Positions 9,544 to 17,773 of a stretch of 64,000 nucleotides of DNA are shown one piece after another. The stretch spans positions 6,482,001-6,546,000 of the forward strand of contig NZ_CP134779.1 of the NCBI RefSeq assembly GCF_031884435.1. Reading direction: 5' to 3'. Under the pieces are notes generated by a model, which ran no database searches, had not been told where the DNA came from, and saw only the letters and a program-made list of their open reading frames with translations. The position numbers were made by a program, and so were the translations under genes. Numbering within the stretch: position 1 is the first letter of the stretch; each line of letters begins with the position of its first letter. This DNA comes from Bosea sp. 685 (lineage in GTDB: Bacteria > Pseudomonadota > Alphaproteobacteria > Rhizobiales > Beijerinckiaceae).

Positions 9544-10353
9544 ATGCGCCGTCTGATCCTTGCCGCCCTGTTCGGGCTCTCCTGCTCCGTCGCGCAGGCC
9601 GAGCAACCCGTGCTGCTCCATGCTGCCGGCAGCCTGCGCAATGCGCTGACCGAAGTCGCCCAGGCCTTCGAGGCGACGGCCAAGCTGCCGGTCAAGACCA
9701 GCTTCGGACCCTCTGGCCTGTTGCGCGAGAACCTGTCCAAAGGTGAGGCGGCCGAGGTCTTCGCTTCCGCAAACATGTCGCATCCGCTTGCCCTGACACA
9801 CGAGGGCAAGGCCGGGCCCGTCGTGCTCTTCGCCCGCAACGAGACCTGCGCCTTTGCCCGCGCCGGGCTGGAGGTGACGACTGAAACGCTGCTGGCGCGC
9901 ATGCTCGATCCCGCGATCAAGCTCGGCACCTCGACGCCGAAGGCCGATCCGTCCGGCGATTATGCCTGGCAGATCTTCGCCAAGGCCGAGGCGCTGAAGC
10001 CCGGCGCCAAGGCGGCCCTGGAGGCCAAGGCACTCCAGCTCGTCGGCGGTCCCGACAGCGCGCCGACCCCGGCCGACAGGAACGGCACGGGCCATCTGCT
10101 GGCGACGGGGGCGGCCGATCTGTTCCTGGGCTATTGCACCAATGCCTTGCCGATCGCGCGCGAACAGCCGGGCCAGCACATGGTCAGGCTGCCGCCGGCG
10201 CTTGCCGTGGGCGCCGATTACGGGATGACCGTGATGAACGGCGCCTCGAACAATGCCTTCCGCTTGGCGATGTTCATCCTGTCGCCTGAAGGCCAGCGCA
10301 TCCTCGCCAAGCACGGCTTCACCGCCCCGACCGCGCCGCACGAGGGCAGTTGA
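9544..10353 (+). CDS. ModA-like oxyanion-binding protein, copy 1 (secreted)
   Basis: Extracytoplasmic binding protein of the ModA/WtpA superfamily. A clear signal peptide (MRRLILAALFGLSCSVAQA) leads to LLHAAGSLRNALTEVA, whose AAGSL loop is the usual oxyanion contact. It is 269 aa and starts at the ATG four bases after tupA. It is highly similar to the next gene along its whole length, for example LGTSTPKADPSGDYA and LAKHGF in both, so the two are tandem duplicates. No dedicated ModBC lies beside it; it may share TupBC or the downstream importer, or act as a scavenger. Ligand unproven. Confidence 0.85.
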   Translation: MRRLILAALFGLSCSVAQAEQPVLLHAAGSLRNALTEVAQAFEATAKLPVKTSFGPSGLLRENLSKGEAAEVFASANMSHPLALTHEGKAGPVVLFARNETCAFARAGLEVTTETLLARMLDPAIKLGTSTPKADPSGDYAWQIFAKAEALKPGAKAALEAKALQLVGGPDSAPTPADRNGTGHLLATGAADLFLGYCTNALPIAREQPGQHMVRLPPALAVGADYGMTVMNGASNNAFRLAMFILSPEGQRILAKHGFTAPTAPHEGS

Positions 10354-10358
10354 CGGCG

Positions 10359-11123
10359 ATGGCTGCGGCCCTTCCACCGATCCGGCTCCTGGCCGCGGGC
10401 AGCCTGCGCGCGGCGCTGGGCGAGGTCGCGGCGGCGTTCGACGCCAGGACCGGACTGGCGGTCGAACTGGTCTGCGGCGCGTCGGGCCTGCTGAAAGAGC
10501 GGATCGCCCAGGGCGAGGTGGCCGATCTCTTCGCCTCGGCCGATCTCGGCAACCCCGAAGCTTTGGCGAAAGCGGGGCTGGCGGGGCCGGTCGTCTTGTT
10601 CGCGCGCAACGAGCTTTGCGCCTTCGCGCGGCCGGAGGTCACGGTTTCTCCCGAGACGCTGCTTGAACGCATGCTCGATCCGGCGATCCGGCTCGGCACC
10701 TCGACGCCGAAGGCCGACCCCTCCGGCGACTACGCCTTCCAGGTTTTTGCCCGGGCAGAGGCCTTGCAAGCCGGGGCGAAAGCGGCGCTGGAGGCCAAGG
10801 CGCTGCAATTGACCGGCGGGCCGGCGAGTATCGCGGCGCCCTCCGGCGTCAATGTCTACGGTCACAAGCTGGCGACAGGGGCGGCGGATCTGTTCCTGGC
10901 CTATCGCACCAATGCCGAAGCGATCGCGCGGGAACAGCCCGGCCTCCAGCTGGTGCGCTTGCCGGCCGGGCTGTCGGTCGGGGCCGATTACGGCCTGACC
11001 GTGATGGCCAAGGCCTCGCCAAATGCCGGGCGGCTCGCCATGTTCATCCTCTCGCGGGCCGGGCAGGAGATCCTGGCGAAGCATGGCTTCGCCGCGCCGA
11101 CCTTGCCGCGCGACACGAACTGA
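10359..11123 (+). CDS. ModA-like oxyanion-binding protein, copy 2 (no signal peptide)
   Basis: Tandem paralogue of the preceding gene, with the same AAGSL ligand loop and the shared LGTSTPKADPSGDYA block. The striking point is the N-terminus: MAAALPPIRLLAAGSL goes straight into the first beta strand with no signal peptide. The upstream copy ends at 10353, and a TTG at 10350 adds only three residues. The protein is therefore expected to stay in the cytoplasm unless secreted by another route. It could be an intracellular oxyanion sink or sensor, or a decaying duplicate. The reading frame is intact for 254 codons, which argues against simple decay. Confidence 0.82.
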   Translation: MAAALPPIRLLAAGSLRAALGEVAAAFDARTGLAVELVCGASGLLKERIAQGEVADLFASADLGNPEALAKAGLAGPVVLFARNELCAFARPEVTVSPETLLERMLDPAIRLGTSTPKADPSGDYAFQVFARAEALQAGAKAALEAKALQLTGGPASIAAPSGVNVYGHKLATGAADLFLAYRTNAEAIAREQPGLQLVRLPAGLSVGADYGLTVMAKASPNAGRLAMFILSRAGQEILAKHGFAAPTLPRDTN

Positions 11124-11138
11124 ACGGAGCAAGCGCGG

Positions 11139-11618
11139 ATGGATTGGCAGGCGACGCGACCGGGCGAGACATCTGCGCCCCTGCCCGAGAGGCAGGACGC
11201 ACATCTTGTCTTCATCGGCCGGATCTGCACGCCTTTTGCGACGCGCGACCAGTGCCCGCGCCAGGGCGACAGCGAAAATGGTCCGGAATGCCGCGTCGAG
11301 ATCGACGCACCCTGGCATGCGGCCTTGATCGGGATCGCGGCCTTCGCCCATCTCGACCTGCTCTACTGGATGCATCAGGCGCGGCGCGATCTCGGGACCC
11401 AGACGCCGCGCGGGGCCGAGCCGCTCGGCACCTTCGCCCTGCGCTCGCCGGTGCGGCCCAATCCGATCGCGCTGTCGCGGGTGCGGCTGCTGCGCGTCGA
11501 GGAGGGCGCGCTGATCGTGCGCGGGCTCGACTGTCTCGACGGCACGCCCCTGCTCGATGTGAAGCCGAATCGCTGCGCCCAGTCGCCAGCGCAGGAGCAT
11601 CGCCATGCCACATCCTGA
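11139..11618 (+). CDS. TrmO/TsaA-like protein, cysteine-rich variant
   Basis: 159 aa TsaA-fold protein. TrmO uses SAM to methylate N6 of the t6A37 base in tRNA-Thr. The family motif SPVRPNPIALS and the HLDLLYW strand are present. Unlike canonical TrmO as I remember it, this copy has three cysteines in the N-terminal SAM-binding part (C30, C39, C51 in ICTPF...QCPRQG...ECRVE) and two more near the C-terminus (C132, C146). It lies inside a run of oxyanion/metal transport genes and overlaps the next binding-protein gene by 14 bases, so it is probably co-expressed with transport. A metal-linked role is inference. Confidence 0.8.
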   Translation: MDWQATRPGETSAPLPERQDAHLVFIGRICTPFATRDQCPRQGDSENGPECRVEIDAPWHAALIGIAAFAHLDLLYWMHQARRDLGTQTPRGAEPLGTFALRSPVRPNPIALSRVRLLRVEEGALIVRGLDCLDGTPLLDVKPNRCAQSPAQEHRHATS

Positions 11619-12636
11619 CCGCCGCCTGGTTCTGGCCGGGCTTGCCACGCTCGCGGTTCCGCGCGGGGCCTGGGCGGCCGCCATCCGCGACGGGGCCGGA
11701 CGCGAGATCGCGATACCGGCCAAGGTCGAACGCGTCTTTCCCGCCGGGCCGCCGGCCGCGATCCAGCTCTACACGCTTGCGCCGGACCTGCTGTTGGGCT
11801 GGCCGCGCGCCAACCGACCGGAGGAACTGCCCTTCCTGCTGCCGGGCATCGGCGACAAGCCCGAAATCGGCCGCATCACCGGGCGTGGCAACAGCGCCAA
11901 TCTGGAGGCGGTGCTGACGCTGAAGCCCGACCTCATCGTCGATGCCGGCTCGACCGGGCGCAGCTATGTCGAGCTCGCCGAGCGCGTGCAGGGCCAGACC
12001 GGCATTCCCTATGCGCTGCTCGACGGGCGTTTTGAGGCGATCCCTGCGAGCTATCGCATTCTTGGCCAGCTCACCGGGCGCACCGAGCGGGCCGAGACGC
12101 TGGCGCGCTGGTGCGAGAGCGCGATGACGGCGATCAAGGGCCGCATCGCGACGATTCCCGCAGAACAGCGCCCCTCGGTCTATTACGCACGCGGGCCGCG
12201 CGGGCTCGAGACCGGCCTGGGCGGTTCAATCAATGTGGAGACGCTGAGCTTTCTGGGCGCGCGCAATGTCGCGGCGGATCAGCCCGGCAATGGTTTGGCG
12301 CAGGTCTCGCTCGAACAGGTCATGGCCTGGGATCCGGAGGTGATCGTCACCATCGATCTCGGCTTTGCCGAAAGTGTGCGCGCCGATCTGGCCTGGTCAA
12401 GTATCCGGGCGGTGAAGGCGGGGCGCGTGCATCTTTCGCCGAAATTGCCCTTCGGCTGGGTCGATTTCCCGCCCTCGGTCAACCGCATGGTCGGCCTGTG
12501 GTGGCTGGCGAAGCTGCTCTATCCGGCGCAGTTCCCCGAGGACATTCGCGCCATTGCGCGCGAGTTCCACACATTGTTCTATCAGGTCACGCCGAGCGAG
12601 GCGCAGCTCGACCTGATCCTGTCGGGACGGGGGTGA
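11605..12636 (+). CDS. Fec/Btu/MolA-type ABC substrate-binding protein
   Basis: Class III periplasmic binding protein (two lobes joined by a helix), 343 aa. The twin-Arg-free signal MPHPDRRLVLAGLATLAVPRGAWA precedes IRDGAGREIAIPAKVERVF, the standard opening strand of the FecB/BtuF/MolA group. LKPDLIVDAGST and WDPEVIVTIDLGF are the two paired ligand-facing strands. It forms a transporter with the following permease and ATPase genes. Ligands of this family include siderophores, corrinoids, haem, molybdate and tungstate; the neighbouring tup and ModA-like genes make an oxyanion plausible, but sequence alone does not decide it. Confidence 0.85.
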   Translation: MPHPDRRLVLAGLATLAVPRGAWAAAIRDGAGREIAIPAKVERVFPAGPPAAIQLYTLAPDLLLGWPRANRPEELPFLLPGIGDKPEIGRITGRGNSANLEAVLTLKPDLIVDAGSTGRSYVELAERVQGQTGIPYALLDGRFEAIPASYRILGQLTGRTERAETLARWCESAMTAIKGRIATIPAEQRPSVYYARGPRGLETGLGGSINVETLSFLGARNVAADQPGNGLAQVSLEQVMAWDPEVIVTIDLGFAESVRADLAWSSIRAVKAGRVHLSPKLPFGWVDFPPSVNRMVGLWWLAKLLYPAQFPEDIRAIAREFHTLFYQVTPSEAQLDLILSGRG

Positions 12637-12674
12637 CGGCGTGTTTCACTGCCGACCGGATCGGTCCTGACGCC

Positions 12675-13688
12675 ATGTCGCCATCCTCCCTTCGCGGAAA
12701 CGCCATTGCGCTTGGCCTGCTCGGCGTCGCCGTGCTGCTCGCTTTCGGGCTCGGGCGCTTTCCTGTCGGGCCCGCCGATCTGGCGCGGCTCGTCTGGGCG
12801 GGCCTGAGCGGTCAGCCTTCGGGCCTGTCGCCGCAGATCGAGGCCGTGATCTGGAACATTCGCGGGCCGCGCGTGGTTGCCGCTTTGCTTTGCGGGGCGG
12901 CGCTGGCGGTCGCGGGCACGGCCTTCCAGGGGCTGTTCCGCAATCCGCTGGTCTCGCCCGATATCCTGGGCGCGTCCTCGGGTGCAGCGCTGGGGGCGGT
13001 CGTCGGGATCTATTTTTCGCTGGGTCTGTTTGCGATCCAGCTCGCGGCCTTCACGGGTGGGCTGGTCGCGGTCGGCGCGGTCTATGCGATCGGCTCGACC
13101 ATCCGGCGCGGCGATCCGGTGCTGGTCCTGGTGCTGACCGGCGTCGTCGTCGGCTCGCTCCTGGGGGCGGGCATCGGGCTGGTGAAATACTGGGCCGATC
13201 CTTACAACCAATTGCCCGCCATGACCTTCTGGCTGCTCGGCAGCCTCGCCGGAACGGCCAAGCCGGACCTCGCTCCGCTGCTCGGCCCGGTGCTGCTGGG
13301 CACGGCCGTGCTTGTCGCCCTGCGCTGGCGGATGAATGTGATGTCGCTGCCGGAGGAGGAGGCGCGGGCGCTCGGGCTCAATACCGGCCCCTTGCGCATC
13401 GCGATCGTGACGGCGGCGACGCTGGTGACGGCGGCGAGCGTCGCGGCGGCCGGCATCATCGGCTGGGTCGGGCTCGTCGTGCCGCATCTGGCGCGTTTTC
13501 TGGTCGGTCCCGATTTCGGCAAGCTCCTGCCGACGGCGGCGCTCCTTGGCGGCGGCTATCTCCTGATCATCGACACGCTGGCGCGCACCGCGGCGCCGGT
13601 CGAGACGCCGCTTGGCATCCTCACCGCCGTGATCGGCACGCCCTTCTTCATCTGGTTGCTGGCCTCGGCGCGCGGAGGCTGGTCGTGA
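12675..13688 (+). CDS. FecCD/BtuC/MolB-type ABC permease
   Basis: Polytopic inner-membrane permease of about 337 aa and some ten hydrophobic segments. Hallmarks are RGPRVVAALLCGAALAVAGTAFQGLFRNPLVSPDILG in pieces: the RxPR entry, the GxxFQ turn and the NPLxxPDxLG loop, all typical of FecCD permeases. IGWVGLVVPHLAR matches the cytoplasmic coupling region. I chose the ATG at 12675; a GTG at 12633 that overlaps the previous stop is an alternative and would add 14 residues. Its stop overlaps the ATPase start. Confidence 0.9.
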   Translation: MSPSSLRGNAIALGLLGVAVLLAFGLGRFPVGPADLARLVWAGLSGQPSGLSPQIEAVIWNIRGPRVVAALLCGAALAVAGTAFQGLFRNPLVSPDILGASSGAALGAVVGIYFSLGLFAIQLAAFTGGLVAVGAVYAIGSTIRRGDPVLVLVLTGVVVGSLLGAGIGLVKYWADPYNQLPAMTFWLLGSLAGTAKPDLAPLLGPVLLGTAVLVALRWRMNVMSLPEEEARALGLNTGPLRIAIVTAATLVTAASVAAAGIIGWVGLVVPHLARFLVGPDFGKLLPTAALLGGGYLLIIDTLARTAAPVETPLGILTAVIGTPFFIWLLASARGGWS

Positions 13689-14452
13689 GCCTGAGCGCGG
13701 CTGACCTCGCCTATGGCTACCCTGAGCGCCGGATCGGCCGCGATATCGGGCTCGTTCTGAAGGCCGGCGAGGTCCTGGCGCTGCTCGGGCCCAATGGCGG
13801 TGGCAAGACCACGCTGCTCAAGACCCTACTCGGCCTGCTGCCACCCCATGGCGGAACGCTGACGCTCGATGGCCGGCCGCTGGCGGTGCTTTCGGTCGAG
13901 CAGCGGGCGCGGGCGCTGGGCTATGTGCCCCAGGCCCATGCCGGCACCTTCGCCTTCACGGTGTTCTCGGTGGTGCTGATGGGGCGGACCGCGCATGGCG
14001 GGCTGTTCGCCGCGCCGTCCAGCCATGACCGCGAAGTCGCGCAGGCCATGCTGGAGCGGCTCGGCATCGCAAAGCTGGCGCAGCGCCCCTATACGCAGAT
14101 CTCGGGCGGCGAACGCCAACTCGTGCTGATCGCCCGCGCGCTGGCGCAGGAGCCGGCCTATGTCATCCTGGACGAGCCGACGGCGAGCCTCGATTTCGGC
14201 AATCAGGGCAAGGTGATGAGCCAGATCAGGCGGCTCGCGGCGGAGGGACTCGGCGTGCTCTTCACCACGCATGATCCCAACCAGGCGCTGGCCCATGCCG
14301 ACCGGGTGATGCTGCTGCGCGAGGGGCAGGCGATCGCGACGGGCGAAGCCGCCGCGATGCTGACGCCGGAGCGGCTAAGCGAGCTTTACGGGGTCGCGAT
14401 CGAGACCGTGCGGGACGCGGACGGGCGGGTCGCGTTCCTGCCGGGTGGGTGA
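13685..14452 (+). CDS. Fec/Btu/MolC-type ABC ATPase
   Basis: ATPase partner of the preceding permease, 255 aa. Walker A is GPNGGGKTT, signature ISGGERQL, Walker B YVILDEPTASLD, H-loop TTHDPNQA. The GTG start at 13685 overlaps the permease stop by four bases, so the two are translationally coupled. The family closes the oxyanion/metal operon that appears to begin at tupB. Confidence 0.92.
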   Translation: MSLSAADLAYGYPERRIGRDIGLVLKAGEVLALLGPNGGGKTTLLKTLLGLLPPHGGTLTLDGRPLAVLSVEQRARALGYVPQAHAGTFAFTVFSVVLMGRTAHGGLFAAPSSHDREVAQAMLERLGIAKLAQRPYTQISGGERQLVLIARALAQEPAYVILDEPTASLDFGNQGKVMSQIRRLAAEGLGVLFTTHDPNQALAHADRVMLLREGQAIATGEAAAMLTPERLSELYGVAIETVRDADGRVAFLPGG

Positions 14453-14461
14453 GGACTGGGC

Positions 14462-14544
14462 GTCATTCTCGGGCTTGTGCCCCGAGAATCTCATGACCAG
14501 AGCACTCTGGTTTACGAGATGGTCGGCTCAAGCCCGACCATGAC
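14462..14544. repeat. dispersed palindromic repeat, family A relative
   Basis: GTCATTCTCGGGCTTGTGCC pairs with a CCCGAGAAT arm, and a second hairpin (GGTCGGGCTT type, seen as GGTCGGCTCAAGCCCGACC) ends in ATGAC. It separates the transporter operon from the converging acetoacetate decarboxylase gene. Confidence 0.75.
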
Positions 14545-14565
14545 GCGCTCCGGAGACCTGCCGCC

Positions 14566-15312
14566 TCACCCCTTCATGTAATCATGGATCTTCCGGCCGA
14601 AGGGCAAGGTCAGGTCGGCGATGAAGTGGTGCGCGCCGATGACCTTTCGCACCGGCAGGTCGGCGACCGGCGCGTTGACATGCGGGATCAGATGGAGACG
14701 GCCGGGGCCGATCCAGGAGCCTTTCACCGTGATGTCGGTGAGGTTCAGCGCCACGAGCTGGCAGATTTCGGGCTCGCCGTCGACGCCGGGGATGATCTTG
14801 AGGTTGACCTGCGTCTTGGTCAGCATCGCCGTGGTCTTGACGCCGTTGCCGGCCAGGCTCTCATGCTTGTAGCCCATCGTGCCCATGGCGACCTGCTGGC
14901 CGGCATACTCGAGCGTGCCGGTGAGCGTGTCCTTGACCACTTCCAGCTTGGGATGGGCGTATTTCTTGGGAAAGCCCCAGATCTCGCGGCCGGCCGCGAT
15001 CGGCGGCTCGTCGTCGAGATACATCTGCGAGACGAAGGAGACCTCCTCCTCGCCGAACTTGCAGGGGATGACGATGCCGCTCTCGGTGTAGCTGCCGAAA
15101 CCGGAGGAATCGGGCATCTTGATCCATTCATAGCTGACGATCGGCGTCGCCAAAGGCATCAAGGGCTCGGGCAATTGATGGCGGATCGCCTCGGGATCGG
15201 TCTCGTAGCTGATGATCATGTATTCGCGGTCGACGAAGCGGTAGGGCCCGGCCGGGTAGCTCGGCCCCGCCAGCGGCATCGAGGGCAGATCGAGGATGTC
15301 CTTGCGATTCAT
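14566..15312 (-). CDS. adc: acetoacetate decarboxylase
   Basis: Cytoplasmic enzyme that decarboxylates acetoacetate to acetone and CO2 through a Schiff base. The active-site block GREIWGFPKKYAHP carries the tandem lysines K116-K117: the first is the catalytic lysine and the second lowers its pKa, as in the clostridial enzyme. The acidic partner stretch GEEEVSFVSQMYLDDEPP is also present. The 248 aa length is standard. The gene follows bdhA on the same strand, so acetoacetate made from 3-hydroxybutyrate could be removed by this enzyme. Confidence 0.95.
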   Translation of the reverse strand: MNRKDILDLPSMPLAGPSYPAGPYRFVDREYMIISYETDPEAIRHQLPEPLMPLATPIVSYEWIKMPDSSGFGSYTESGIVIPCKFGEEEVSFVSQMYLDDEPPIAAGREIWGFPKKYAHPKLEVVKDTLTGTLEYAGQQVAMGTMGYKHESLAGNGVKTTAMLTKTQVNLKIIPGVDGEPEICQLVALNLTDITVKGSWIGPGRLHLIPHVNAPVADLPVRKVIGAHHFIADLTLPFGRKIHDYMKG

Positions 15313-15353
15313 GGCGATGTCGCCCCTTAGCTCACGTCGCTTCTAAAAGTTGA

Positions 15354-15405
15354 GAGCACTGCTCACGCGAAAAAACGATAGCCATTTTTCGCGCAATGCT
15401 CTGGC
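15354..15405. repeat. hairpin between bdhA and adc, weak family D relative
   Basis: Arms AGAGCA and CGCGAAAAA pair with TTTTTCGCG and TGCTCT. It resembles the family D elements in its GCGAAAA/TTTTCGC core. Located between two co-directional minus-strand genes, it could attenuate read-through from bdhA into adc. Confidence 0.5.
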
Positions 15406-16188
15406 CTATTCAGCGGTCCAGCCGCCATCGATCGGGAGGATGACGCCGGTGATCGATTTCGCGGCGTCCGAGGCGAGGAAGACGGCAAGCGCCGCGACCT
15501 CCTCGCTGGTGACGAATTGCTTGGTCGGCTGGGCGTGCAGCAGCACGTCGTTGATGACCTGCTCCTTGGTGAGACCGCGTGCCGCCATGGTCTCAGGTAT
15601 CTGCTTCTCGACCAGCGGCGTCCAGACATAGCCCGGGCAGATCGCGTTCGCCGTGACGCCGAAGGTCGCGGCTTCGAGCGCGACCGTCTTGGTCAGGCCG
15701 GCGATGCCGTGCTTGGCGGCGACATAGGCCGATTTGAACGGCGATGCGACCAGGGCATGGGCCGAGGCCGTGTTGATGATGCGGCCCCATTTGCGCGCCT
15801 TCATGCCCGGAAGCGCGGCGCGGATGGCGTGGAAGGCGGCCGAGAGGTTGATCGCGATGATCGCGTCCCATTTCTCGACGGGGAAGTCTTCGATCGGCGA
15901 GACGAACTGGATGCCGGCATTGTTGACCAGGATGTCGACCGAGCCGAACTCGCTTTCGGCCTCGGCGATCATCGCTGCGATGGCGCCGCCATGGGCCATG
16001 TCGGCGGGGGAATAGCGCGCGGCAACCCCGAAATCGGCCTCGATACCGGCGCGCTCCGTCTCGATGGCGTCTGGCGCGCCGAAACCGTTGATGACGATGT
16101 TGGCGCCCTCAGCCGCATAGGCGCGGGCGATGGCGAGGCCGATTCCGGAGGTCGAGCCGGTGACGACGGCGGTCTTGCCCTTCAGCAT
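15406..16188 (-). CDS. bdhA: 3-hydroxybutyrate dehydrogenase
   Basis: Short-chain dehydrogenase that interconverts 3-hydroxybutyrate and acetoacetate with NAD. The nucleotide loop TGSTSGIG lies at residues 10-17, NNAG at 89-92, and the catalytic triad is S142, Y155 and K159 in ASAHALVASPFKSAYVAAKH. At 260 aa from MLKGKTAVV it is the typical size; an upstream in-frame ATG would add six residues. Together with adc and the divergent patatin-like gene it suggests storage-polymer or ketone-body turnover. Confidence 0.94.
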   Translation of the reverse strand: MLKGKTAVVTGSTSGIGLAIARAYAAEGANIVINGFGAPDAIETERAGIEADFGVAARYSPADMAHGGAIAAMIAEAESEFGSVDILVNNAGIQFVSPIEDFPVEKWDAIIAINLSAAFHAIRAALPGMKARKWGRIINTASAHALVASPFKSAYVAAKHGIAGLTKTVALEAATFGVTANAICPGYVWTPLVEKQIPETMAARGLTKEQVINDVLLHAQPTKQFVTSEEVAALAVFLASDAAKSITGVILPIDGGWTAE

Positions 16189-16433
16189 GCTGCTCTCTCC
16201 CTCCAAAGCCCGGACTGGTCCGCCGGCGCATGCTGCGCCGCAAAATCCGTGCCTGAGGCGTGACGGAGGAAGCTGACGCAGCGATGAAGCTTGCCTGACG
16301 GGACGATGACGGTCGCTTGGTCAGCCTTCGCCCGCATGTGCGCGTCATATCGCTGTCACTCGATAGCGCTGTTTCCTGAGCGAGATCGGCATTATCATTG
16401 TTGCAGTGCGATCAGCTTGAGGACATCCGCGCC

Positions 16434-17600
16434 ATGAACGCTCCTCCCTCCGTCTCCCTCTCGGAAAGCCGCTATCTCGGCTGGCGGCCCGAGCGCTGCG
16501 ACCGCGTCGCGCTCGTGCTCCAGGGCGGTGGGGCGCTCGGCGCCTATCAGGCCGGAGTCTATCAGGCGCTGCATGAGGCCGATATCGAGCCGGACTGGGT
16601 CTCGGGCGTCTCGATCGGCGCGATCAATTCGGCCTTGATCGCCGGCAACCCGCGCGAGCGCCGGCTGGAGCGCCTCAAGGCGTTTTGGGACCGCATCACC
16701 GATCGCAAGGTCTGGTGGTTCACGCCTGAGGGCGACATCTACCGCCAGGCGCGCAACGCGACCTCGTCCTTCTTCACCACCTTGCTGGGCCAGCCCGGCT
16801 TCTTCGAGCCACGCCGGACGAGCCCGCTCTTCGCGGCGGCCGGCGCGAGCGACGCGACCAGCTATTATGACACCTCGCCTTTGCGCGAGACCCTGCTGGA
16901 GCTGGTCGATTTCGACCTGATCAATCGCAAGGCGGTCCGGTTCTCGGTCGGTGCGGTCAATGCGGCCTCGGGCAATTTCGTCTATTTCGACAACGCCCAG
17001 GAGACTATCGGGCCCGAGCATGTGATGGCGTCTGGCGCGCTGCCGCCGGCCTTCCCGACCGTGCAGATCGGCACCGAACATTACTGGGATGGCGGCATCG
17101 TCTCCAATACGCCGCTGCAGCATCTCCTGGCGCAGGAGGACACGCTGAATTCACTGATCTTCCAGGTCGATCTGTTCTCGGCGCGCGGCGCACTGCCGCG
17201 CACGCTGCAGGATGTGATGGGCCGGCAGAAGGACATCACCTATTCCTCGCGCACGCGCCTGACGACCGATCTGTTCGCGCTGATCCAGAACTGGAAGAAG
17301 AAGACGCATCAGGCGCTCTCGAAAGTGCCCGATGGCAGCCTGAGCGAGGAGGAGCGGACGCTGCGCGACGAGCTCGCGCTGATGCCCGAGCACACCATCC
17401 TGCAACTGATCTATCAGCAGAAATCCTATGAGGGCCACGCCAAGGATTACGAGTTCTCGCGCACCTCGATGCAGGAACACTGGAAGTCAGGCTATGAGGA
17501 CACCAAGCAGACGCTGACCCGCAAGGACTGGCTGACGATCCCGCCCGACGGCGCCGGAATCGTGGCGCATGACGTGCACAGGGATTTCGAGCGGCGGTAA
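16434..17600 (+). CDS. patatin-like phospholipase with DUF3734 tail
   Basis: Serine hydrolase of the patatin family, 388 aa. The oxyanion hole is GGGALG (31-36), the nucleophile elbow GVSIG puts Ser60 at the active site, and the catalytic aspartate is D219 in YWDGG. The C-terminal ~100 residues match the DUF3734 type tail that follows many bacterial patatins. There is no signal peptide, so it is likely cytoplasmic. It is divergent from bdhA-adc across a 245-base region that may hold shared regulation. A role in lipid or PHB-granule turnover is inference from neighbours. Confidence 0.88.
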   Translation: MNAPPSVSLSESRYLGWRPERCDRVALVLQGGGALGAYQAGVYQALHEADIEPDWVSGVSIGAINSALIAGNPRERRLERLKAFWDRITDRKVWWFTPEGDIYRQARNATSSFFTTLLGQPGFFEPRRTSPLFAAAGASDATSYYDTSPLRETLLELVDFDLINRKAVRFSVGAVNAASGNFVYFDNAQETIGPEHVMASGALPPAFPTVQIGTEHYWDGGIVSNTPLQHLLAQEDTLNSLIFQVDLFSARGALPRTLQDVMGRQKDITYSSRTRLTTDLFALIQNWKKKTHQALSKVPDGSLSEEERTLRDELALMPEHTILQLIYQQKSYEGHAKDYEFSRTSMQEHWKSGYEDTKQTLTRKDWLTIPPDGAGIVAHDVHRDFERR

Positions 17601-17629
17601 AGTCTGTCGTCCTGGCTCTGAACCACGCC

Positions 17630-17732
17630 GTTATCCTGGGCGACCGAAGGTCGTCCCGGGATCCATCGTAGGGAACTGCGCTCTACGATGGATCCCGGAT
17701 CTGCGCGGCTTCGCCGCTTGTCCAGGATGACG
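17630..17732. repeat. dispersed palindromic repeat, family A copy
   Basis: Same design as the copy at 1932: CCTGGGCGACCGAAGG at the left, inner arms GGGATCCATCGTAG and CTACGATGGATCCC, right end TCCAGGATGAC. It lies between the converging patatin and MFS genes. Confidence 0.82.
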
Positions 17733-17773
17733 GCGTGTTTCCCAGCCTAACTGCGGCGCTAGCGGAGCGGCCC

